64,000 nt of DNA from Blastococcus litoris. Lineage in GTDB: Bacteria > Actinomycetota > Actinomycetes > Mycobacteriales > Geodermatophilaceae. The notes under the pieces are model-generated. The model ran no database searches, was not told where the DNA came from, and saw only the letters and a program-made list of their open reading frames with translations. The DNA is taken from positions 1 to 64,000 of the forward strand of contig NZ_QCZF01000008.1 of assembly GCF_003075095.1 (NCBI RefSeq). The letters are read 5' to 3'. A program made the translations under genes and the position numbers. This document shows, one piece after another, positions 52,339 to 62,700 of this stretch; within the stretch, counting starts at the first letter, position 1, and every line of letters begins with the position of its first letter.

Positions 52339-53978
52339 CCACGCGGACGCCGGCGCGCGCCGGGGCGGACGTCGACCGACCCGGACCGCCCGCCCGGCCG
52401 GGGGCGGCGGTCACCCGCGGCCTGGTGCAGCAGCTCCGCCGCGGCACCCTCGTCGTCGCGCTGCTCTGCGGTGGGCTCGCGGCGTTCGTGGCGCAGGAGT
52501 ACGAGCGCACCTTCAGCGGCGCGATCGGCGCCGACTCCCTCCTCTCCCTGGCCGAGAACCCGGCGATCCGCACCCTGTTCGGTCCACCGGTCGCCCTCGA
52601 CGACCCCGGCGGGTTCACCGTCTGGCGCACCGGCACGGTGCTCGCCGTGCTGGCCGGCCTCTGGGCGGCGCTCGCCGGCACGCGGGTCACCCGCGGCGAG
52701 GAGGACGCCGGACGGGTGGACCTGCTGCTGTCCGGCCGGGTGCGGCTGAGCAGCCTGGTGCGGCGCTCGCTGGCGGTGCTCCTGGCAGCCGGGGCCGTCA
52801 TCGGGGCGGCCGTCGTCGGGGGGATGCTGCTCGCCGGCACATCGGTCACCGGCTCGCTGCTCTTCGGAGCGGTCCTCGGCGGCACGGCCATGGTCGGCGG
52901 CACGGTCGGTGTGCTGGCCGGCCAGCTGCTGTCCGAGCGCCGGTCGGCCTCCGGGCTCGCGGTCGGCGCCATGCTCGCGGCACTGCTCCTTCGCATGATC
53001 GGGGACGGCGTCGACGCGCTGGCCTGGCTGCAGTGGCTGAGCCCGTTCGGCCTGGCGAGCCGGGTCGCTCCGTACGCCGACGACCGGTGGGCGCCGCTGC
53101 TCGTGCTCGCCGCGCAGGTCCTCGTCCCCGCCGTGCTCGCCGTGGTCCTCGCGGGCGACCGGGACATCGGCCGGGGCCGGTGGCGGGGAAGGGACCACTC
53201 CAGGGCGCCCAGCAGGCTGCTGCGGTCGTTGCCCGGCCTCGCGGTGCACCGCACGCGTCGCGCGACCGCGACGTGGTCGGCCGGTCTGGCCGCCTACTTC
53301 CTGCTCATCGGCCTGCTGGCGACGGCGATGCTGGACTTCCTGCGGGAGAACCCCGTGTTCGCCGAGCTGGCCGCCTCGTCGGGCTTCGTCCGGCTCGCCT
53401 CCGTGCAGGGCTACGCGTCGTCGCTGTTCTCGCTGCTCGCCGTCCCGGTCGGCGCGTACGCCGCCGCGCGGATCGCCGCGCTCGCGGCCGACGAGGTGGC
53501 GTCCAGGCTGACGCTGCTCTACTCCCGTCCGGTGACCCGTGTGCGGTGGGCGACGTGGGAGGCGCTGGTGGTCGCCGTCGGCACCGTCGTCCTCGCGGTC
53601 GTGGCCGGCCTCGCCGCGTGGGTCGGGGCGACGGTGGTCGACGCCGGGCTCGGTCCCTGGGAGGCGGTGGGCGGGGCGTTGAACGCAGTCCCCGTGGCGT
53701 TGCTGTGCGCCGGAGCCGCACTCCTGGCGCTCGGATGGCTGCCGTCGGCCGTGCTCCTGGTCGGCGTGCTCCCGGCTGCCGGGGGCTTCCTGCTGCTCGT
53801 GCTGGCCGACTCGTTCCGGTGGACCGGCTGGGTGCGTGAGCTGTCACCGTTCGCGCACGTGGCCGCCGTCCCCGCCGAGCCCGTGGACGTCGCCGGGACC
53901 GTCGGCATGCTCGTCGTAGCCGTGCTCCTGGCCGTCCTGGGCCTGCTCGGGTACGCGCGCCGGGACCTCCGTGGTTGA
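52335..53978 (+). CDS. ABC-2 type transporter permease
   Basis: A 547-residue polytopic membrane protein with roughly 12 predicted membrane helices in two halves (e.g. TLVVALLCGGLAAFVAQEY, VLLAAGAVIGAAVVGGMLLAG, VLVPAVLAVVLAG, then AYFLLIGLLATAMLDFL, TVVLAVVAGLAAWVGATVV, MLVVAVLLAVLGLLGYA). Each half resembles a 6-TM ABC-2 permease, so this is a fused permease that can dimerise internally around its partner ATPase. Substrate unknown; ABC-2 exporters of this form often confer drug or ionophore tolerance. Confidence 0.9.
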   Translation: MTTRTPARAGADVDRPGPPARPGAAVTRGLVQQLRRGTLVVALLCGGLAAFVAQEYERTFSGAIGADSLLSLAENPAIRTLFGPPVALDDPGGFTVWRTGTVLAVLAGLWAALAGTRVTRGEEDAGRVDLLLSGRVRLSSLVRRSLAVLLAAGAVIGAAVVGGMLLAGTSVTGSLLFGAVLGGTAMVGGTVGVLAGQLLSERRSASGLAVGAMLAALLLRMIGDGVDALAWLQWLSPFGLASRVAPYADDRWAPLLVLAAQVLVPAVLAVVLAGDRDIGRGRWRGRDHSRAPSRLLRSLPGLAVHRTRRATATWSAGLAAYFLLIGLLATAMLDFLRENPVFAELAASSGFVRLASVQGYASSLFSLLAVPVGAYAAARIAALAADEVASRLTLLYSRPVTRVRWATWEALVVAVGTVVLAVVAGLAAWVGATVVDAGLGPWEAVGGALNAVPVALLCAGAALLALGWLPSAVLLVGVLPAAGGFLLLVLADSFRWTGWVRELSPFAHVAAVPAEPVDVAGTVGMLVVAVLLAVLGLLGYARRDLRG

Positions 53979-54008
53979 CGTCACGGCGGCGGGAAGAGTC
54001 CCGCGTGC

Positions 54009-54026
54009 CACGCTGTTATCAGCGTG
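54009..54026. promoter_or_regulatory. inverted repeat at the moeZ promoter
   Basis: CACGCTG-TTAT-CAGCGTG has perfect 7-bp arms and a 4-base centre. TGTTAT in its middle could be the -10, so a bound dimer would block the promoter. It lies 45 bases before the moeZ GTG. Confidence 0.4.
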
Positions 54027-54071
54027 AACGGCGGCCCCCGGGCCGCAGTCGGACGATCTGAGGAGCACGAC

Positions 54072-55232
54072 GTGTCCCTGCCACCCCTGGTGGAGCCCGC
54101 TGCCGATCTCTCCATCGAGGAGGTCCGCCGCTACAGCCGCCACCTGATCATCCCGGACGTCGGGATGGACGGGCAGAAGCGACTCAAGAACGCCAAGGTG
54201 CTCGCCGTCGGCGCCGGCGGTCTCGGGTCGCCCGTGCTGATGTACCTCGCCGCGGCCGGGGTCGGCACGCTCGGCATCGTCGAGTTCGACACCGTCGACG
54301 AGTCGAACCTGCAGCGCCAGATCATCCACGGGCAGTCCGACGTGGGCCGGTCCAAGGCCGAGAGCGCGCGCGACTCCATCAAGGAGATCAACCCGCTCAT
54401 CGACGTCCGGCTGCACGAGACCCGCCTGGACAGCGACAACGTGCTGGAGATCTTCGGTCAGTACGACCTGATCGTCGACGGCACCGACAACTTCGCCACG
54501 CGCTACCTCGTCAACGACGCGTGCGTGCTGCTGAACAAGCCCTACGTGTGGGGCTCGATCTACCGGTTCGACGGCCAGGTCTCGGTCTTCTGGAACGAGC
54601 ACGGGCCGAACTACCGCGACCTGTACCCGGTCCCGCCGCCGCCCGGCATGGTCCCGAGCTGCGCCGAGGGCGGCGTGCTCGGCGTCCTCTGCGCGACGGT
54701 CGGCGCCATCCAGGCCACCGAGGCGGTCAAGCTGATCACCGGCATCGGCGAGACGCTGCTCGGCCGGCTGATGGTCTACGACGCCCTCGAGATGACCTTC
54801 CGCGAGATCAAGGTCCGCAAGGACCCGGAGGGCGAGCCGATCACGGAGCTCATCGACTACGAGGCCTTCTGCGGCGTCGTCTCGGTCGAGGCCCAGGAGG
54901 CCGCCGCCGGCTCGACGATCACCGTCGACGAGCTCAAGGACATGATGGACGCCGGCAAGGACTTCGAGCTGATCGACGTCCGGGAGCCCAACGAGTACGA
55001 GATCGTCTCGATCCCCGGCGCGAAGCTGATCCCCAAGGACGAGATCCTGTCGGGTCGCGCCCTGGCGCAGCTGCCGAACGACAGGCCGATCGTCCTGCAC
55101 TGCAAGACGGGTGTCCGCTCCGCCGAGGCCCTCGCCGCGGTCAAGGCGGCCGGGTTCAGGGACGCCGTGCACGTGCAGGGTGGCGTGACCGCCTGGGCGA
55201 CCCGCATCGACAAGGCGCTCCCCACCTACTGA
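54072..55232 (+). CDS. moeZ: adenylyltransferase/sulfurtransferase MoeZ
   Basis: A 386-residue fusion. The ThiF/MoeB/E1-like domain (~20-270; VLAVGAGGLGSPVLMYLAAAG, DGTDNFATRYLVNDAC, VPSCAEGGVLGVLC) adenylates the C-terminal glycine of a sulfur carrier. A rhodanese domain (~290-386; FELIDVREPNEYEI, VLHCKTGVRSAEAL, Cys344 persulfide) then thiolates it, feeding molybdopterin, thiamine or cysteine sulfur pathways. GTG 54072 has AGGAG six bases upstream. It matches Rv3206c. Confidence 0.94.
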   Translation: MSLPPLVEPAADLSIEEVRRYSRHLIIPDVGMDGQKRLKNAKVLAVGAGGLGSPVLMYLAAAGVGTLGIVEFDTVDESNLQRQIIHGQSDVGRSKAESARDSIKEINPLIDVRLHETRLDSDNVLEIFGQYDLIVDGTDNFATRYLVNDACVLLNKPYVWGSIYRFDGQVSVFWNEHGPNYRDLYPVPPPPGMVPSCAEGGVLGVLCATVGAIQATEAVKLITGIGETLLGRLMVYDALEMTFREIKVRKDPEGEPITELIDYEAFCGVVSVEAQEAAAGSTITVDELKDMMDAGKDFELIDVREPNEYEIVSIPGAKLIPKDEILSGRALAQLPNDRPIVLHCKTGVRSAEALAAVKAAGFRDAVHVQGGVTAWATRIDKALPTY

Positions 55233-55242
55233 CGCTGTCGGT

Positions 55243-55286
55243 CGACGGCCCGGTCCGTTCCCCTCGGGGGGCGGGCCGGGCCGTCG
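55243..55286 (+). terminator. terminator after moeZ
   Basis: CGACGGCCCGG (55243-55253) pairs with CCGGGCCGTCG (55276-55286), an 11-bp stem with a G/C-rich loop, followed by TCGTCTT. Confidence 0.65.
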
Positions 55287-55303
55287 TCGTCTTGACTGGC
55301 GCC

Positions 55304-55885
55304 ATGGCCGACTTCTCTCCCGTCGAGCTGCTGGAGCTCTTCCAGCGCGCCCAGAACCAGTTCACCGACCGGGTGGATGCCGTCGAGCCGGGGCAGTGGG
55401 AGGACGAGTCGCTGCCCGGGTGGACCGTCGCGGACCTCGTGGCGCACCTCGTGAGCGAGCACCTGTGGGCGCCACCGCTGCTGGCCGGTGAGCCGTTCGC
55501 GGAGGGACGGTTCCCGGACGAGACGAGCGACCTGCTGGGTGCCGACCCGTTCACCGGCTGGGAGTCGGCCGCCGACAACTCGTTGTCGGCCTTCGCCGAG
55601 GACGACGCGCTGATGCGCACCGTCCACCTGTCGCGCGGGCCGACGCCCGCGACGCAGTACATCCTCGAGATGACCGCCGACCTGACGGTGCACGCCTGGG
55701 ACCTCGCCCGCGCCACCGGCGGCGACACCGAGCTGGACGGCGAGCTGGTCACGGCGACGCTGGTCTTCGCCGAGCAGCTGCCCGAGGACGGCATCCCCGG
55801 GGTGTTCGACCCGCCGCTGGACGTCTCCGCCGCCGCCCGGCCCCAGACCCGGCTGCTCGCGCGGTTCGGCCGCAAGGAGCACTGA
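55304..55885 (+). CDS. TIGR03086/maleylpyruvate-isomerase-type metal-binding protein
   Basis: A 193-residue DinB/MDMPI-fold protein: LLELFQRAQNQFTDRVDAVEPGQWEDESLPGWTVADLVAHLVSEHLW supplies the first His, and ILEMTADLTVHAWDLARATG the second metal-binding His pair. Members use mycothiol or are of unknown role. TIGR03086 proteins are numerous in actinobacteria; substrate cannot be told. It is followed by a hairpin-rich 95-bp spacer. Confidence 0.87.
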   Translation: MADFSPVELLELFQRAQNQFTDRVDAVEPGQWEDESLPGWTVADLVAHLVSEHLWAPPLLAGEPFAEGRFPDETSDLLGADPFTGWESAADNSLSAFAEDDALMRTVHLSRGPTPATQYILEMTADLTVHAWDLARATGGDTELDGELVTATLVFAEQLPEDGIPGVFDPPLDVSAAARPQTRLLARFGRKEH

Positions 55886-55980
55886 ACAAGGACCGTCCGG
55901 CCGGCGGGCGTCGTCCCCCAGCCGGCCGTTCCCGGTCCCGTTCCGTCCGCTGCCGGGACATCGCTTGCCATGATCGTCGG

Positions 55981-56271
55981 GTGACCGACCCCGCCGACGT
56001 CGACGAGGCGGTGTTCGACGTCGTCGACCAGATCCCGCCGGGCCGGGTCAGCACCTACGGCGCGATCGGCGAGCTGATCGGCGTCGGCCCGCGGCGGGTG
56101 GCCCGGGCGCTGTCGTCGGGCGGCGGAGCGGTGCCCTGGTACCGCGTGGTGCGCGCCGACGGGTCGGCGGCCGAGCCGGTGCGGGTGCGGCAGCTGGAGC
56201 TGCTCGCCGCCGAGGGCGTACCGATGCGGGCCGGGCGGGTGGTGCTGTCCGCCGTCCGCTGGCCCGATTGA
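55981..56271 (+). CDS. alkyltransferase-like protein (ATL), MGMT family
   Basis: A 96-residue protein of the O6-alkylguanine-DNA alkyltransferase DNA-binding fold: VFDVVDQIPPGRVSTYGAIGELIG, RRVARALSSGG and the active-site block AVPWYRVVRADG. The acceptor Cys (PCHR) is replaced by Trp (PWYR), so it cannot take alkyl groups but should flip and flag O6-alkylguanine for nucleotide excision repair. Corresponds to Rv3204. GTG start. Confidence 0.9.
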   Translation: MTDPADVDEAVFDVVDQIPPGRVSTYGAIGELIGVGPRRVARALSSGGGAVPWYRVVRADGSAAEPVRVRQLELLAAEGVPMRAGRVVLSAVRWPD

Positions 56272-56317
56272 CCGGATGCGACTTCAGGAACTGTCGCGGC
56301 GTGCCGATCCCCTCGGC

Positions 56318-56488
56318 ATGAACGACATCGCGTGCAGTGCCGTGGCCCAGGCCGGCCTGAGCGCGGCGACGGCGTCCCTGGACTCCGAGTCCGAGTGGCC
56401 GCTCCTGCTGGTGGCCGGCTGGCTGACCACCGCGGCCGACCTGGTGGTCGAGGCCGCGCTCCGCGACGCCGCCCTCGCCCTGACCTGA
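56318..56488 (+). CDS. possible small protein of unknown function
   Basis: A 56-codon frame with strongly G/C-ending codons, ATG start at 56318: MNDIACSAVAQAGLSAATASL then WPLLLVAGWLTTAADLVVEAAL. It is largely helical and Ala-rich. The frame is open 14 codons further upstream to 56276. No ribosome site is convincing, so it may be spurious. Confidence 0.35.
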   Translation: MNDIACSAVAQAGLSAATASLDSESEWPLLLVAGWLTTAADLVVEAALRDAALALT

Positions 56489-56551
56489 GGCCTTCCTCCC
56501 ACCCGTCCCAGCCGCCCCGGAACTGTCGGCCCGCCGTGATTCCATCGGGGG

Positions 56552-59500
56552 GTGGCACAGGGGGGAACGGCGCCGGTCTACCGGCTCGTCACGGGTGAGG
56601 CCCCTCGGCTCACCGCACCCCGGCTCGACCCCACCCAGCAGGCGGTCGTCGACCACGAGTCCGGCCCGCTGCTCGTCCTCGCCGGCCCCGGCACCGGCAA
56701 GACGACGACCATCGTCGAGGCGGTCGCGGCACGGATCGACGGCGGCATCGACCCCGAGCAGATCCTCGTCCTGACCTTCAGCCGCAAGGCGGCCGCCGAG
56801 CTGCGCACGCGCATCACCGGACGCGTCGCGCGCACCATCCGCGAGCCGCTCGCCCGCACGTTCCACTCCTACGCCTACGGCGTCCTCCGCCGGGCCGCGC
56901 TGCTGCGCGGAGACGCCCCGCCGCGTCTGCTGACCTCCGCCGAGCAGGACGCCGTCGTCGCCGAGCTCCTGCGCGGTGATGCGGAGGAGGAGGGCGCCGT
57001 CCGCTGGCCCGACGCGCTGGCCCCCGCCCTCGGCACCGCGGGCTTCCGCAGCGAGCTGCGCGACCTGCTGATGCGCGCCACCGAGCGCGGTGTCGGCTCC
57101 CGGCAGCTCGCCGCATGGGGCAGGGACACCGGCCGCGACCACTGGGTGCTCGCCGCCGCGTTCCAGGAGCAGTACGAGAACGTCACGACCTTCGCCACGG
57201 TCAGCCGTGGCGACGCCTCCGGCTACGACCCGGCCGAACTCGTGCGGGCGGCGATCGCCGAGCTGGAGGACGACCCCGAGCTGCTGCGGCAGGAGCGCGA
57301 GCGGGCCCGCTGGCTGTTCGTCGACGAGTACCAGGACACCGACCCGGCCCAGGTCGAGCTGCTCGAGCTGCTCGCCGGGGGAGGGGGCAACCTGGTCGCG
57401 GTCGGCGACCCCGACCAGGCGATCTACGCGTTCCGCGGCGCCGAGCCGCGCGGGATGGTCGAGTTCGCCGAGCGCTTCCGGCACACCGACGGCCGGCCCG
57501 CCGGCCGGGTGTCGCTCGGCGTGTGCCGCCGATCGGGCGAGGAGCTGCTCCGGATCAGCCGGAAGGTCGCCGAGGGACTGCCCGGGCCGTGGGAGCACCG
57601 TCGCCTCGTCCCCGGTGGGGCGACCGACCCGGGCGCGGCCGAGGTGCACGTCTTCGGCTCCGCCGCGGTGGAGGCGGCCTACCTCGCCGACGTCCTGCGC
57701 CGCGCCCACCTGCTCGACCGCGTGCCGTGGTCGCAGATGGCCGTCATCGTCCGCTCGTCCATGGCCCTGGGGCCGCTGCGCCGCGCGCTGGCCTCGGCCG
57801 GTGTGCCCGTCGCGGTCTCGACGGACGACCTGCCGCTGGCCGGCCAGCCGGCGGTCGCGCCGCTGCTGACGGCGCTGGACGCGCTGCTCCCGGCAGCCGG
57901 GTCCGACGGTGCAGCCGTCGGGCTCGAGGAGCCGGCGGCCGAGGCGCTGCTCGCGTCGCCGCTCGGCGGGGCGACGGTGCTCGACCTCCGCCGCCTGCGC
58001 CGGGCCGTCCGCATCGCCCTCGTCAGGCAGGGCGTCGACCCGGCCGAGCGCGGCGCCCCGCTGGCCCTCGCCCTCGGCGACGACACCCTGATCGACGCGC
58101 TGCCCGACCACGTCGCCGCCCCTGCGCGCCGGGTGGCTGCCGTCCTGTCCGCGGGGCGGCTCGCGCTGGCCCACGACGGCACCGCGGAGGACGTCCTCTG
58201 GGCGATGTGGCAGGCCAGCGGCCTGGCCACCACGTGGGCCCGGGCGAGCGCAGCCGGCGGGCCGTCGGGTGCGGTGGCCGACCGCGACCTCGACGCCGTC
58301 GTGGCCCTCTTCGACGCGGCGGCCGGGTTCGTCGACCGCCTGCCGTCGGCCGACGTCCGGGCGTTCGTCGCGCACCTCTCCGCCCAGGAGCTGCCCGGTG
58401 ACACCGGCGCGGCGCGCGCGGTCGCGGGAGAGACCGTGCGGCTGCTCACCGCCCATGCGTCCAAGGGCCTCGAGTGGGACGTCGTGTGCGTCGCCGGCGT
58501 CCAGGAAGGCGTCTGGCCCGACCTGCGCGAGCGGTCCAGCCTGCTCGGCATCGAGGAGCTGGTCGAGCGCGCCTCGGGCGTCGACGGCACCGCGGTCGAC
58601 CGCCGCACCCTGGCCCTGGCCGAGGAGCGACGCCTGTTCTACGTCGCCTGCACCCGGGCGCGGGCGCGGCTGGCCGTCACCGCCGTCGAGGGTGCCCTGG
58701 ACGGCGCCGACGCAGGAGCCACCGCCTCCCGCTTCCTCGACCTCGTCGTGCCCCCGCCGGAGGACGGCCGTCCGCTCACCGAGCTGCCCCGGTCCCTCAC
58801 CCTCCCCGCGCTCGTCGCCGATCTGCGGCGTGCGCTGACCGATCCCGACACCCCCGCGCACCGGCGGTCGGCCGCCGCGTCGGTCCTCCGGCGGCTCGCC
58901 GACGACGGTGTCGCCGGGGCCGCGCCGTCGAGCTGGTGGGGTCTCGCCCCGCTGTCGGACGACGCGCCCCTGGTGCCCGAGGACGACGCGGTCCGCGTGC
59001 GCCCCTCGGCGATCGAGACCTTCCAGCGCTGCCCACTGCGGTGGGTGCTCGGCGCGGTGGGCGCCGAGGCATCACCGGACACCACCCGCACCGTCGGGTC
59101 GGCGGTCCACGCGGTCGCGCAGCAGGTCGCCGAGGGATTGCCGGCGGCCGAGGCGAAGGCGGCCCTCGACTCCGAGCTCGACCAGCTGGACCTCGGCCCC
59201 GGGTGGTCGGATCAGCGGCAGCGCGTCACGGCGCAGGAGATGCTGGACAAGTTCCTCCGCTGGCACGCCGCCAACGGCCGCGAGCTCCTCGGCGCCGAGG
59301 AGGACTTCGACGTGACCGTCGGCCGCGCCCGGATCCGCGGGCAGGTCGACCGGCTCGAGCGGGACGCCGAAGGGCGGCTGGTGGTCGTCGACCTCAAGAC
59401 CGGCAAGACCGCGGCGAAGAACACCGAGGAGCACGGGCAGCTGGCCGCCTACCAGGTAGCCATCGCCGCCGGCGCCTTCGGCGACCACGGGAGCGTGCCC

Positions 59501-59734
59501 GGTGGCGCGGCGCTGCTGCAGGTCGGCACCGGAGCCAAGGCGAAGGAGCAGCACCAGGAGCCGCTGCCCGCGGACGTGCCGGTCGGCGAGACGTGGGCCG
59601 GGGAGCTGCTCGCCCAGGTCGGCGAGGGCATGGGCGCGGCCACGTTCGAGGTCCGCACCGGGTCGCACTGCTCGCGGTGCCCCGCCCGCCGCAGCTGCCC
59701 GCTCCAGGAGCCCGGCCGGCAGGTGACGGCGTGA
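56552..59734 (+). CDS. adnA: ATP-dependent helicase-nuclease subunit AdnA
   Basis: A 1060-residue UvrD-family helicase plus PD-(D/E)XK nuclease. Motif I GPGTGKT (45-51), VLTFSRKAAAELRTR, DEBox WLFVDEYQDTDPAQVELL, VGDPDQAIYAFRGAEP, and motif V/VI-like TAHASKGLEWDVV and FYVACTRARARL. C-terminal nuclease: RIRGQVDRLERDAEGRLVVVDLKTGKTAAKN. An iron-sulfur box is formed by TFQRC upstream and CSRCPARRSC at the end. AdnAB resects double-strand breaks in mycobacteria. It overlaps adnB by GTGA. GTG start. Confidence 0.92.
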   Translation: MAQGGTAPVYRLVTGEAPRLTAPRLDPTQQAVVDHESGPLLVLAGPGTGKTTTIVEAVAARIDGGIDPEQILVLTFSRKAAAELRTRITGRVARTIREPLARTFHSYAYGVLRRAALLRGDAPPRLLTSAEQDAVVAELLRGDAEEEGAVRWPDALAPALGTAGFRSELRDLLMRATERGVGSRQLAAWGRDTGRDHWVLAAAFQEQYENVTTFATVSRGDASGYDPAELVRAAIAELEDDPELLRQERERARWLFVDEYQDTDPAQVELLELLAGGGGNLVAVGDPDQAIYAFRGAEPRGMVEFAERFRHTDGRPAGRVSLGVCRRSGEELLRISRKVAEGLPGPWEHRRLVPGGATDPGAAEVHVFGSAAVEAAYLADVLRRAHLLDRVPWSQMAVIVRSSMALGPLRRALASAGVPVAVSTDDLPLAGQPAVAPLLTALDALLPAAGSDGAAVGLEEPAAEALLASPLGGATVLDLRRLRRAVRIALVRQGVDPAERGAPLALALGDDTLIDALPDHVAAPARRVAAVLSAGRLALAHDGTAEDVLWAMWQASGLATTWARASAAGGPSGAVADRDLDAVVALFDAAAGFVDRLPSADVRAFVAHLSAQELPGDTGAARAVAGETVRLLTAHASKGLEWDVVCVAGVQEGVWPDLRERSSLLGIEELVERASGVDGTAVDRRTLALAEERRLFYVACTRARARLAVTAVEGALDGADAGATASRFLDLVVPPPEDGRPLTELPRSLTLPALVADLRRALTDPDTPAHRRSAAASVLRRLADDGVAGAAPSSWWGLAPLSDDAPLVPEDDAVRVRPSAIETFQRCPLRWVLGAVGAEASPDTTRTVGSAVHAVAQQVAEGLPAAEAKAALDSELDQLDLGPGWSDQRQRVTAQEMLDKFLRWHAANGRELLGAEEDFDVTVGRARIRGQVDRLERDAEGRLVVVDLKTGKTAAKNTEEHGQLAAYQVAIAAGAFGDHGSVPGGAALLQVGTGAKAKEQHQEPLPADVPVGETWAGELLAQVGEGMGAATFEVRTGSHCSRCPARRSCPLQEPGRQVTA

Positions 59735-62700
59735 CCCCGCGGGCGGGTGCCCCCGCCGACCAGTTGTCGTTCGACGACCTCTTCGCCGAGGAAGTTCCGG
59801 CGCCGACGGCGCCGAGGCGGTGGCTCGGCCCTGCGGAGGTCGCCGCCCGCTGCGGGCTGTCGTACGCGCCCTCGCCCGAGCAGGCGCGCGTCGTCGAGGC
59901 GCCGGCCGACCGGCCCCTCGTCGTCGTCGCCGGTGCAGGGTCCGGCAAGACGGAGACGATGGCGGCGCGGGTCTCCTGGCTGGTCGCCAACCACGTGATG
60001 GCACCGGAGGAGATCCTCGGCCTCACCTTCACCCGGAAGGCGGCCAGCGAGCTCAACGAGCGGATCCGGCTGCGGCTGGGCGCCCTCGCCCGCCACCCCG
60101 ACACCGAGCCGGAGCTGCGGGAGCGGCTCGACATCGCCCAGCCCACCGTGTCGACCTACCACGGGTACGCCGCGGCGCTGGTCGCCGAGCACGGTCTGCG
60201 GATCGGTGTGGAGCCCGGCGCCGGGGTGCTCGGCCCCGCCATGTGCTGGGGGCAGGCGGCGCAGGTGGTCACCGCCTACACCGGCGACATGAGCGACGTC
60301 CCGCTGACGCTACTCACCACGGTCGAGGACGTGCTGGCGCTCGCCGCCGACCTGGGCGAGCACGACATCAGCCCGGCCGCGCTGCGCGCCTGGACGGCGC
60401 GGCTGGAGTCGCAGATCCAGGGCTACGCCGACGCCCCGCGCAAGAAGGGCCCGTACGCGCCCGTCCTGGAGATGCTCGCCCGGCAGAAGGCGCGCGTCTC
60501 GTTGCTGCCGCTGGTCGAGGCCTTCGAGGCGCGCAAGCGCTCGGCGGGCGCCATCGACTACGCCGACCAGGTCGCCTACGCGGCGCGGATCGCCGTCGCC
60601 TCGGCCGAGGTCGGCCGCCGCGAGCGGGCGCGCTGGAAGGTGGTCCTGCTCGACGAGTACCAGGACACCAGCGTCGGCCAGCTCCGCATGCTCGAGGCGC
60701 TCTTCGGCCGCGACACCGGACACCCCGTGCTGGCCGTCGGGGACCCCCGGCAGTCGATCTACGGCTGGCGCGGCGCCTCGTCCGGCACCATCGAGCGGTT
60801 CGACCACACCTTCCCCGGGCTCCCGGGGCGGCAGGCCGAACGGCTCACCCTGGCCACGAGCTGGCGCAACGACGACGCCGTCCTGGCCGTCGCGAACGCC
60901 GTCTCCGGGATGCTCCCGCCGCCGGACCAGCCGCTGCCCGACCTCGCGCCCGCCCCGACCGCCGGCCGCGGTGGGGTCACCGTCGGCCTCTACGACACCG
61001 TCGCGGACGAGACCGAGGCGTTGGCCGACCGGCTGGCCGCCTGCTGGCGGAACGAGGACCCGCTGGTGGCCCGCGAGGACGGGAAGCGTCCGACGGTCGC
61101 CGTGCTGGTGCGCACCCGCAAGCAGCTGCCCGGCATCGCCGCGGCGCTGCGCGAGCGCGGCCTGCCCGTCGAGGTGGTCGGGCTCGGCGGCCTCCTTGAG
61201 GTCCCCGAGGTCTCCGACGTCATCGCGACCCTCACGGTCCTGGTCGACCCGACCGCCGGGGACGCGCTGGGCCGGCTCCTCAGCGGTGCCCGCTGGCGGA
61301 TCGGACCCCGCGACCTCGCCGCCCTCGAGGCGCGTGCCCGTGCGCTCGTGCACTCCCGCCGGCCGGCCGCCGCGGACGGCGCGCCGGCGGTCGAGGCGCC
61401 GTCCGAGCGCGGCAGCATCGTCGAGGCCCTCGACGACCTCGGTGGCCCGGACGCCTACTCGCAGGCCGGCTACCGGCGGCTGCGCCGGCTCGGCGCAGAG
61501 CTCGGGCACCTGCGTGCCCGGTTGTCGGAGTCGCTGCCCGACCTGGTCGACGAGGTCGCGCGGACGCTTGGCCTGGAGACCGAGCTCGCCAGTGCGCCCG
61601 GCGCCAGCCCGGCCGGCGCCCGCGCCCACCTCGACGCGTTGCACGGGGTCGCGGCCGAGTTCACCGAGCTGGCCGAGCTGCCGTCGCTGCCGGCCTTCCT
61701 CGGCTACCTGAAGGACGCCGAGGAGCGCGAGCGCGGGCTGGAGCCCGGCGAGGTCGCCGTGAACCCCGAGGCGGTGCAGCTGCTCACCGGGCACTCGGCC
61801 AAGGGGCTGGAGTGGGACGTCGTCGCCGTCCCCGGCCTCACCGCCGACCAGTTCCCGGCCAAGGCGGACACCAGCGACTCGTGGATCCGCGACCCCGGCG
61901 CCGTCCCGGCCGACCTGCGGCTCACCGACCGCGAGGAGCTCCCGCGGCTGCGCCTGCCCGTGCCCGGCTCGGGCGACCAGGCAGTGGTCAAGCAAGCGCT
62001 GGAGGAGTACGTCCAGGAGTGGAAGGACTTCGGCACCGCCGAGGAGATCCGCCTGGGCTATGTCGCGGTCACCCGTGCCCGGCACCTCCTGCTGTGCTCG
62101 GGCAGCTGGTGGCGCGACGGCGTGAAGCCGTGCGGACCGTCGTCGCTGCTGCTCACCGCCCGGCAGGCGTGCGAGGACGGCGCGGGCGCCGTCGTGCACT
62201 GGGCGGAGCCGCCGGCGGACGACGCGACGAACCCGGCGCTGGAGGAGTGGCCGGTCGGCATCTGGCCGGCCGACCCGCTCTCGTCCGGGCGCCGCCGCGC
62301 GCTCACCGCCGCCGCCGAGCTGGTCACCGGCGCCGCTCCGCACCCGCTCGACGCCGAGCAGGTCCTCGACGGCGGTGACCCGCTCGTCGAGCTGTGGGTG
62401 CGCGACGCCGACCTGCTGCTGCGCGAGCGGGCGCGACACGCCAGCCCGACGGTCGACGTCCCGCTGCCCTCGCACCTGTCGGTGTCGGCGCTCGTGACGC
62501 TCCGCCGCGACCCCGCCGAGCTGGCCCGCCGGCTGCGCCGCCCGATGCCGGCCGCGCCCGCGCCGCAGGCCCGGCGCGGCACCGCGTTCCACGCGTGGCT
62601 GGAGGAGCGGTTCGGTGCCGCCAAGCTCGTCGACCTCGACGAGCTGCCGGGCTCCGGGGACGAGTTCGCGGCGCCGGACGGCGTGCTGGCCGAGCTGCAG

